From: Phialocephala subalpina
Taxonomy: Eukaryota > Ascomycota > Leotiomycetes > Helotiales > Mollisiaceae
Assembly (NCBI GenBank): GCA_900073065.1
Contig: FJOG01000030.1
Coordinates: 420,176-436,978 of the forward strand
Reading direction: 5' to 3'
DNA length: 16,803 bases
This document shows, piece after piece, positions 1 to 6,775 of the stretch; position 1 is the first letter of the stretch, and each line of letters begins with the position of its first letter. The translations under genes and the position numbers were made by a program. A model generated the notes under the pieces. It was not told the origin of the DNA, did no database searches, and worked only from the letters and a program-made list of their open reading frames with translations.

Positions 1-431
1 TAGGAAGGAAAAGTACAGTTCCAAGGAGAGATTATCCATCTTGAACGCGTGTGATGGAAGCCTGATTCTGCGTTCTATGTTTGCAAAAAGAGGGACCATA
101 GCTAAAATCCGAGTTGGCTGTAAGCAAGCCAGAAATGGCGACCTCCAGAAACGACTCTCTACAATACCCTCTCAATGCGCTTATAGGTCCAAAAGGCGCA
201 TCCTCCCAAATATCCAATACAAATAAACAGCAGACAGGGGCTGGAGATTACTGTAAAGACAATACTGTATTAAAAATAATAGAGATTAATAAATATAGCA
301 AAATGGCGGGCTAGGTGACCTTGGTATTATCCTTAAGAGAAGCTATAAGAGTTTGGTTCTTTATACGAGAAGTATTATCTATCTTTAATAAGCATGATCT
401 CTAATAACTAGCTACTAACTCTATCCTTAAA
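1..431. other. Left flank without a supported gene
   Basis: No convincing coding region was found on either strand; the open frames here are short, lack a good ATG context and resemble no family I know. Around 130-160 the minus strand reads like one or two units of the 15-bp minisatellite seen at 3871-3959 (GGAGGTCGCCATTTCT). The last 70 bp are AT-rich and probably hold the promoter and 5' leader of the gene at 432. They contain TACTAAC at about 413, a perfect branch-site sequence, so a leader intron ending at the CAAAG near 447 is possible. Confidence 0.4.
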
Positions 432-1131
432 ATGTTCATCCTGCAAAGATCTCCCGAGCCTTGTCATCCTCAGGCCGAAAAGGAGGAGCTAAAAGAAGGA
501 AAACCAGAGAATGGAGTTCCTCAGAACCCTCCAATATCTAGTCGCTACATCGATATGCTCTTGCAGCTAGACGAGATACCAGTGTCGCATAACGTTCTTG
601 CCAGCCTATGCACGTGGCTCTTACTCGCTGGTTATGTTGTTTTTCCAGGAGCATTCACATCTATCCGCAACTCTCGCGTTCTTTCAGACGAAGCTGGTAC
701 TGCTGGTAAAGCGATTGTGAGAGCCGCTCAAACATGGCCGGTGTTAACAGTTGCTTCGATCTGCTGCTTTGCGGGGGCATCGGGGATGTACTGGCTTTGG
801 CGGAGATGGAAGGGGAACTACATATGGCTACTAAGCAAGATCATCGAGTGGTAGCACCTGTCCCCAATTAAGAAAGTACTGACTCCTTTGAAGGCCAGGC
901 ATGCTGAACTCCCTCGCCGGCTTAGTCACAACGATTGTTAATATTTATACTGCCCGAGACGGGTTCTGGTCTATTACAGCAATCGTTACAGCAGTTATCA
1001 CAGGAACCTGCTCTAGTATATTAATGATATTATTCTCTATACAATACTTCTGGAAGCTGAGGATTATAAAGGCTGAGCACCAAAAGTTAAAGGCTGAAGC
1101 AGAAGGCCAAAATAAAACAAAGTCTAATTAG
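432..1131 (+). CDS. Fungal 4-TM membrane protein, two exons
   Basis: Model: join 432-850 and 894-1131, giving 218 aa. The 43-nt intron has donor GTAGCA at 851, a TACTGAC branch site near 878 and acceptor AAG at 893; splicing joins ...SKIIE-W-PGMLNSLAG..., which removes the stop at the end of exon 1. The protein has a charged, proline-rich N-terminus (1-50) and four hydrophobic segments at about 56-78, 102-124, 142-158 and 166-192, followed by a basic, helical tail (KLRIIKAEHQKLKAEAEGQ). The order of segments and motifs such as FPGAFTS, GASGMYWLWRRW and LNSLAGLVTTIVNIY match, from memory, an abundant uncharacterised family in ascomycete genomes; no molecular function is known to me. The start could lie further upstream if the leader is spliced. 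Downstream lies a partial tandem copy of exon 2. Confidence 0.75.
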
Positions 1132-1179
1132 AAACTTATATATAATTTATTTATTCTTAAAAATATTTATCATTTACGT

Positions 1180-1672
1180 TAACTCTTTGAAGGCCAGGCA
1201 TGCTGAACTCCCTGGCCGGCTTAGTCACAACGATTGTTAATATTTATACTGCCCGAGACGGGTTCTGGTCCGTTACAGCAATTTTCACAGCAGTTATTGT
1301 TGGAACGTCCGGGGGCCATCACAAACACTAAGATCTTAGTCTGGTGTCAATGATTATATTCTGTCTGTCCTCTAAAAGGGGCACCTAGCTACCTATATAA
1401 TTAAGGAAATTAATGGCTGAGACAGCTGCAGCCAAGGGTCGGAAATCACAACGTCGATCACCCAGCTGCTCGCTTAGCGATCACCTGATTATACCGACAG
1501 TTATCACAGGAACCTGCTCTAGCATATTAATGATCCTATTCTCTTTACAGTACTTCTGGAAGCTGAGAATCATAAAGGCTGAGCACCAAAGGTTAAAGGT
1601 TGAAGCAGAAGGCCAAGATAAGATAGAGTTTAATTAGCAACTTATATATAATATATTTATCATTTATTAGAC
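1180..1672 (+). pseudogene. Tandem duplicate of exon 2, split by a solo LTR
   Basis: A second copy of the exon 2 region begins about 299 bp after the first. It repeats the end of the intron (TTTGAAG acceptor at 1192), exon 2 from 1193, and the AT-rich 3' flank after the stop. The copy is interrupted at 1298-1499 by an LTR. Removing the LTR and one GTTAT target duplication restores an uninterrupted frame from PGMLNSLAG to the stop at 1635-1637, with only a few substitutions against the first copy. The retained acceptor means exon 1 could in principle splice to this copy; read without LTR removal it would end soon after ...TAVIVGTSGGHHKH at about 1331. The open frame from 1413 to 1637 starts inside the LTR and is a chimera, not an independent gene. 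No second exon 1 is present, so this is a partial duplicate or an alternative terminal exon. Confidence 0.75.
1298..1499. mobile_element. Solo LTR (Copia-like ends) with 5-bp target duplication
   Basis: The insert starts TGTTGGAACG and ends ATACCGACA, so it has TG...CA termini with six-base inverted ends (TGTTGG/CCGACA, one mismatch). It is flanked by direct repeats GTTAT at 1293-1297 and 1500-1504. The uninterrupted sibling sequence near 985-1010 serves as the empty site: deleting 202 bp plus one GTTAT reproduces it. A TATATAA-like box lies near 1395. No internal retrotransposon sequence is present, so this is the usual product of LTR-LTR recombination. Length and the TGTTGGAA start suggest the Ty1/Copia group; the superfamily is inference. 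Confidence 0.85.
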
Positions 1673-1735
1673 TTCAAATACAATCATGGAATAATAATCC
1701 TTTATTCTCATTCGAAATATTCATTCTAAAGAAGG

Positions 1736-1826
1736 TATAGTCATTTGCAAAATCGGCTTCGTCCCCTTGCGCTTAAAAAATTGTGAGCACAGACCACCTC
1801 ATCCATTTTTGGCGCTGGCGCCGTAG
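1736..1826 (+). repeat. Dispersed terminal repeat, copy A
   Basis: This stretch of about 90 bp closely resembles 15215-15306, both sharing TTGCAAAATCGGCTTCG, then CGCTTAAAAA, GAGCACAGACCAC and TTTTGGCGCT in the same order. Its first 25 bases also match the ends of the element at 13249-14200. It begins right after a TA dinucleotide (1736-1737). It probably is the terminus of a TA-targeting DNA transposon. A further short match to the core occurs at 1906-1914. Confidence 0.7.
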
Positions 1827-3083
1827 CTCCTCAAGAATCAACAAACGAAATAATGGAGTCAGAAAAGATGTCCTTCTAGAAACGGCTCGGTTATATAGTT
1901 AAAAAAATCGGCTTAGGCTTAACCTACATAGAAATTAAAAAGATTCCGGTTTTCTAAAGATTGCTTATTTCTCCAAAGTGAATTTCGAGAAAAGATTTCT
2001 GTTCTTGCCAAGAATTTTCGTGGTAATACTATAATAACTATCCAGCTAATGGCGAATATAACACGCTTATCGAAAGATATAGGGGATGTATTAGTAGGGT
2101 TGATCAGTCCGTTAGCTCGAGCAAGTCTAGGTCGAGCTGTTGCAGGAGCAGGTCTTAAATTCAACTTCACAAATGCGGATAAAAAGTCTGCACGAGTCTG
2201 GGATATGATGTTTAAAGACGAAAAATGGCTCCAAGAGATCACAGATCTAAAGTACGACAATACATCTCCACCAAATCCTACTCTCGTAGGGCATGATCTT
2301 AATAAACTCTATCATGGGTCTCTTACTCCGGCATATATAGCCCTTCTGGTATCTGATTCGGGTGGTGATAGTCGTTATCTTAAAGAGAAGTTCTTTGCAT
2401 CACTAAGAGAACACGACTATGATGGACAGGCATATGAAGTTCGATTCAAAAATTCCAATATCACCCTTAACATCTATGATGTTGTCCGGGGTGACGAATG
2501 GATTGAGATGGGAGACCCAAGCAAACTCTTTCACTGTCGCAGACGGAAATTACAGACCGTTACATTATGTTATCAAGATACTAATCTCAAACGAATTGGA
2601 CCAGAGGAGATAGGCGGGGTTAGTGGCGCATCAATGAAGAACAAGAAGTATGTTAAGGACATATGCTCTCTTCGATTAAAGTTCGGTGATGGATTGCCTG
2701 TGTACCGTGTTATACGAAGGCATAATATACCCATGAGACTAGTCAATATTGAGACAACAGACGAACGTGGAGGGAAATGGGTTACAAGCTGGAGATTGGC
2801 TAGAGCAGAAGAACGCGAGTGGTTGCCTTAACTATGGTAATTGCAGAAGGCAAGGACTGGGGCTCTGAAGTATTGCATATTTTGTAATTCCTGATATAGT
2901 TTATATTATATACTGTAATATAGACATTAATACTGTATAAGTGGTAACGAAGCTTTCTATTAATATATCCTTATCCAGGCAAGTATAGTTGCTAGTGATA
3001 CAGTCACTCCGGAATATGGCTAACTTAATCGTAAATTTTCAGAAGTGCTCAAACGGAAGCCGATTTCGCTACAGTAGCGACTG
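1738..3083. mobile_element. Possible TIR-bounded element carrying the 2049-2831 gene
   Basis: The left border reads TA then TAGTCATTTGCAAAATCGG; the right border, read on the minus strand, is TA then CAGTCGCTACTGTAGCGAAA followed by TCGGCTTCC. Both hold the core AATCGGCTTC in inverted orientation and abut TA, as expected of a Tc1/mariner-type element. The ends are not equally similar: the left belongs to the AAAATCGGCTTCG variant and the right to the GCGAAATCGGCTTCC variant, with a 4-5 base insertion. The two may therefore be unrelated insertions that happen to bracket the gene. There is no transposase in the interval. Confidence 0.3.
2049..2831 (+). CDS. Hypothetical fungal protein, 260 aa, intronless
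   Basis: A single uninterrupted frame of 260 codons with an ATG start, even composition and no signal peptide or clear membrane segment; it looks like a soluble intracellular protein. Conserved-looking stretches are NPTLVGHDLNKLYHG (residues about 76-90), AYIALLVSDSGGDSRYLKEKFF (about 95-116), YEVRFKNSNITLNIYD and the Arg/Trp-rich C-terminus. I recall similar hypothetical proteins scattered in Fusarium-like genomes but know no function or domain name. The core motif of the dispersed repeat lies on both sides. The N-terminal part (LVGLISPLARASLGRAVAGAGL) is hydrophobic-amphipathic and could be a helix. It contains no DDE transposase, HTH or kinase signature that I can see. Confidence 0.7.
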   Translation: MANITRLSKDIGDVLVGLISPLARASLGRAVAGAGLKFNFTNADKKSARVWDMMFKDEKWLQEITDLKYDNTSPPNPTLVGHDLNKLYHGSLTPAYIALLVSDSGGDSRYLKEKFFASLREHDYDGQAYEVRFKNSNITLNIYDVVRGDEWIEMGDPSKLFHCRRRKLQTVTLCYQDTNLKRIGPEEIGGVSGASMKNKKYVKDICSLRLKFGDGLPVYRVIRRHNIPMRLVNIETTDERGGKWVTSWRLARAEEREWLP

Positions 3084-3085
3084 TA
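2986..3085 (-). repeat. Dispersed terminal repeat, copy F (right end)
   Basis: Core AAGCCGATT at 3057-3065, read on the minus strand as TACAGTCGC...GCGAAATCGGCTTCC. It ends at a TA (3084-3085), 20 bp past the stop of the truncated kinase frame. A second, weaker match (TATAGTTGCTAGTGA) starts at about 2986, so two termini may be stacked here. Confidence 0.5.
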
Positions 3086-3105
3086 AGCATACAAAATTCC
3101 AATTT

Positions 3106-3714
3106 TTATTTGTCATTTTTGGGTTTTAGTTTTCTAATCTTCTTCTGTTCACCATTATACAGTAATTTCTCTTCTCTAGTAATTTCATGTTCGAAGACGA
3201 CATAGGGAGATTCTTCAAAGCTAAAGAATTCTAGAATCTTTAGGAGGTTCGAGAGGTTCTCGCGCCGAATCCTCTGTAGCATACTAGCTTTCCCATCTGC
3301 ATCTGGGCCCGAAAATTTTCTCACGGCAACGAAGGTCCCATCTCTTCGACTCGCAATGATGACCGAATCTTCAAGCGACAAAGTGAAACGCCCTTTAAGC
3401 TTCTCCCACGGTGAAGAATGCAGAATGTTCACGTCGTCAACGGCCTTTGGCTGACCTCGTAGAATGTCAAGTCTGTTTGGGCTGGGCCTAGGTTTGCCTC
3501 GGTCCGAGTCTTCTAAGTGTCGAGGGATCTTCGCTGGCGCTCCACCGTCTCGGCTTCCCAAGGTTCTCTTCCTCAAATTGTTTGAGTCATTATCGTGTGC
3601 GGCGAGAGCATAACCTGTCTCGTTCGACTCCTTATCGTTGGAGACGGGAGTCGTTTCTCGAAGTGAGGGTAGCCCAAACTGAGTCACCCTCCTTTGCAAA
3701 TTCATGTCAGGCAT
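3106..3714 (-). pseudogene. Truncated kinase-like protein (N-lobe only)
   Basis: A 202-codon frame. Residues 1-100 are charged and low-complexity, rich in Asp, Arg and Pro. From SPWEKLKGRF (101-110) it reads like a protein-kinase N-lobe: LSLEDSVIIASRRDGTFVAVRKF (112-134, glycine loop degenerate, VAIK-like AVRK), an RENL helix (151-154) and YVVFEHEITREE (171-182) near the hinge. The frame then stops after a basic tail with no HRD, DFG or APE. It is alignable by eye with residues 116-190 of the pseudokinase at 9728-10931 (SPW..., AVK, HEN...), so the two appear to be paralogues. The C-lobe is not found in the adjoining sequence; the break lies beside a transposon-like terminus at 3083. It may be a decayed gene or a stand-alone short protein. 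Confidence 0.55.
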
Positions 3715-3870
3715 GTATCGGCGTGCTGAGGCCGTGGGAGAAGCTCTCGTTCCTTGCGTTGTCGCCGATGCGTGACCATAGCATTTCCCTCAGCCTCTTG
3801 ATGAATCTGGTGACGAGTACAGGCCTGCCACCCTGGAGGCACCGCTTTTGGAGGTCTTGGAGGTGATTCT

Positions 3871-3959
3871 GGGGGCACCATTGCTGGAGGTGCCATTTCT
3901 GGGGGCGCCATTTCTGGAAGCGCCATTTCTAGAGGCGTCACTTCTGGAGGCGCATTGCT
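3871..3959. repeat. 15-bp minisatellite, six units
   Basis: Six units of consensus GGAGGCGCCATTTCT follow each other, the last one shortened by a base. On the minus strand they would read as a repeated Met-Ala-Pro-Pro-Glu pattern. The open frame there (3702-3941) has no other support, so I treat the stretch as non-coding repeat in the 415-bp gap between the kinase fragment and the ferric reductase gene. The rest of that gap (3960-4130) probably holds the promoter of the ferric reductase gene; no specific site was identified. Confidence 0.7.
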
Positions 3960-4130
3960 AGCCCAACCTCTTATGCAATTAAGATGCCAAGCATGCTGAA
4001 CACTATGGCAACTTTTGGCTTCTAATTTGAACGCCTTCCCATAAGCCGATCTATCGGGGCCTGCGTCGTTTCTCCTGCACTGTACGTCCGGTCTTCATAC
4101 TATGTCGATCTCACCAAGACCCCCTAGGAT

Positions 4131-5853
4131 ATGGACATCATTCAATGGTATGCCGTGGCGCTTGCAGCCATTGCAGCCCTTTCAATTGTTTTCTACTTGT
4201 TAGGAATTTTAATCGGCTTTCTGCTTACTTACGCGACCTACCATTTTTTTAAGCATGTCTTTTATCCGCGGGTCCACAAGTATATAAGAGGTACTACTCG
4301 ATATCATGCGCTCTTAGTCATTGCTCTCCTTGTGGGCAATGTCCTTTGCCTCACTCTCGGCATGCATAATCGCACAGAGATCTTGCAGCGAACAGGACTG
4401 TTATCTATAGTGAACCTCGTCCCTCTCGCTCTCGGAAGTCATATGAACTCCATCGTCAGTTGCTGCGGACTTGGATACGAGGCTTACAATGCCATTCATC
4501 GTTGGATGGGGCGGGTAGCCGTGATCGAGGGAGTGATCCATGTGATTCTTGCCGTGGTATCACAGACGCCTAACCTACACTCGTCAACTCAAGTAGCGGC
4601 ATCGGTGGTGAGTCTCCCCCCGCTGAGACGAGGACTACTGACCAGATGAACCAGGCTGCTTCTGCGATGACCGCCATTCTAATCACCTCCTTGTCAATCG
4701 CGCGACATCATTTCTATGAGATCTTCTTAAATATCCATCGGGTTCTGACAGTGATTGTCGTGACCGCCATTTGGATCCATGTTCCGGGGAAGCTACTTAG
4801 CATACCAACGATATATCTCCTCGTTGCATGTTGTATATGGGCGTCTTTGCACCTTCTCCGGACGTGTCAAATACTCTATCGGAACTTCCGCAATTGGGAA
4901 TACTCATGCAAAGTCTCTATTGAATCCCTACCGGATGCTTATCAGGTCCATGCCAAGATCTCGAGGCCCTGGAAGTACCGAGCGGGTCAATACGTATACC
5001 TCTGCGTCCCGGGAGCGAGCTACAGCGCTTTCTTTCAGTCGCACCCGTACATGGTCGCGTGGTGGTACGCGTATGATAAAGATTGGGACGTTGTTGTCTT
5101 TATCATTCAACGGCAGACGGGATTCACGCAAAGTCTTCCCAGTGGCAGCAGCTCATCCCAATCCACCGAATTGAGAGCTATCGTCGAGGGACCTTACGGC
5201 ATGGAGATACATCTCGATGAGTACGGAACAGTCTTGTTATTCGCGACGGGTATTGGCATAGCTGGCCAGTTGCCTTACGTAAAGCAGCTTCTTGAGAATT
5301 TTCACAATTACGATGCAAAGGCAAGGAGGATCGCATTATTCTGGCAGGTGGATTCTGAAGGTAGGCCTTGGTTGATTCCAGGAGTACCCTTGCTGACCAC
5401 CACCCTAAAGAACACTTGAAATGGGTGGGACAATGGATGACTGACCTACTCGAGCAAGACTCTGAATATGTAAGTATAATCAAGGCGACCCGTCAGAGCA
5501 TCCCTGATCCACATTTCTGATAGGTCCTTGACATACGTCTCTTTGTCACTGGGAATTACATTACCAACGGCGCGGAACACGGTATGGTCGGTCGAGTCGG
5601 TAAACATGACCGTATTATAGTGAATTACCGAGGTCTCGACGTTGAGAATCTGATTAGATCTGAAATTGAAGGGAGAAAGGGTCGAAGTGTGATCTCGTGT
5701 AAGTCTGGCTATGAAGAGATGCCGTACCCATTGACTGACGACTTGATATAAGTATGTGTGAACAATCATGTAGGAGAACAGGTCCGAGAGGTCGTAAGGC
5801 AGATGTTGGACAAGGATATTCACTTGAAGGAGTTGCCGTTCCACCCATTGTAA
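4131..5853 (+). CDS. Ferric reductase (FRE/NOX-like), five exons
   Basis: Model: 4131-4607, 4646-5360, 5411-5469, 5524-5698, 5753-5853; 508 aa. The family moves electrons from NADPH through FAD and two hemes across the membrane, typically reducing Fe(III) or Cu(II) for uptake. Several TM segments fill residues 5-230. Heme ligands are H123/H137 (HRW...IH) and H190/H204 (HRV...IH), both with the HX13H spacing. The FAD site is HPYMVAWW (292-299, usual HPF). NADPH-site motifs are EGPYG (340-344), TGIGIAGQLP (360-369) and FWQVD (391-395). The end, DKDIHLKELPFHPL, is typical. Introns 2-4 (50, 54, 54 nt) restore the family reading; intron 1 is only 38 nt and its acceptor is the least certain. No inactivating stop is seen. 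It converges with the DUF3723 gene. Ferric reductases are recurrent Starship cargo. Confidence 0.85.
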
Positions 5854-6432
5854 TTCCAACGGGCTGGGTGAGGTGATTGGAACTCGATAGGATCACGTGA
5901 CATAAAATAGATTTGCCTACCTACCTGTTTACATAGTAAAAATCTAGAATGTTTCATATATTAGCTTAAACTTAACGTATAGTACTCCCGATTTTTATTA
6001 GCTTGCTTACTCGTGTGCTTATATTTTATCCCCATAAATAATCGTTGAATCACAAAGGACGGCGGTGTGTGTACGCTTGGCGTCGGGATTGCCTCTGTGT
6101 TTGCCTAAGGCAACTAGCCATTTGGCCGGTGAGGACTTCCGACAGCGAACCGACAATGACCCTTCATCTTCGTCCCACCTACCCTCCTCTTTGAAACAGA
6201 GCACATATCGGCAGCAGTGAGATTGGGCCTGAAGAGGACAACTGAGATGGTCGTCGATCGAGGTTCCGGATGGTAACTTTGGCCACTCGGCAAACTGATC
6301 ATATATCGTCTCCTTTACTCGACTAACGTGATTGCAGCACGACGAAACGGAGCTTTGGCGTGAGAAATACCATAATTGCGACCTAGCTCTCGATTCGCGA
6401 GGACTGAAAAGATTTCTCAATGGTATACAGGC
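5854..6432. other. Gap after ferric reductase; orphan exon-like stretch
   Basis: No complete gene is supported. On the plus strand, GACTAACGTGATTGCAG ends at 6337 and looks like a textbook branch site and acceptor. It is followed by an open frame (HDETELWREKYHNCDLALDS) that runs into the satellite and stops at 6556. An ATG with GTAACT donor at about 6269-6276 could supply its start. On the minus strand, 6019-6350 is also open and reads plausibly (AKWLVALGKHRGNPDAKRTH). Both may be remnants; I cannot decide between them. Confidence 0.3.
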
Positions 6433-6756
6433 TAGTGCGAGCTCATGTACTAGCATGAGAATCATGGGTAGCACGAGAATCCAGGCTGGCATGAGAATCA
6501 AGGCTGGTGGAAGTATACAAGCTGGTGGGGGCACACAGGCTCGTGCGAGATTTTGAGCTTCTACGAGCTCACATGCTAGCACGAGAAACATGGGTAGCAC
6601 AAGAATCCAGGCAGGCATGAGAATCAAGGTTGGTGGAAGCATACAGGCTGGTGGGGGCATACAGGCTCGTGCGAGATTTTGAGCTTCTACGAGCTCACAT
6701 GCTAGCACAAGAATCAAGGCTAGCACGAGAATCAATGCTGGTATGAGTTCGTATTC
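6433..6756. repeat. 18-bp satellite with 126-bp higher-order repeat
   Basis: Eighteen consecutive units of 18 bp (types such as TAGCACGAGAATCCAGGC and TGGTGGAAGTATACAAGC). Units 2-8 (6451-6576) and 9-15 (6577-6702) form two copies of a seven-unit, 126-bp block. The last two units of each block are identical between copies and the others differ by one or two bases, mostly transitions. Because 18 is a multiple of three, both strands stay open, which explains the long frames here; neither resembles a known protein. The array ends 20 bp from the stop codon of the DUF3723 gene. Confidence 0.85.
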
Positions 6757-6775
6757 ATATTACAAAATGAGTAAG

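Noticed and set aside
1413..1637. A separate 74-codon gene
   Set aside because: Its start and first 28 codons lie in the solo LTR and the rest is duplicated exon 2; it is a chimera created by the insertion.
3702..3941. Proline-rich minus-strand protein with MAPPE repeats
   Set aside because: It is explained by the 15-bp minisatellite, and the remaining sequence shows no family resemblance or splice link to the kinase fragment.
6019..6735. A 238-codon minus-strand gene rich in Leu, Met and Ala
   Set aside because: The first half is only the 18-bp satellite kept open by its length being a multiple of three; the second half has no recognised family and overlaps a competing plus-strand exon.
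6433..6756. CRISPR array
   Set aside because: The repeats are directly adjacent, without unique spacers, and the organism is a fungus.
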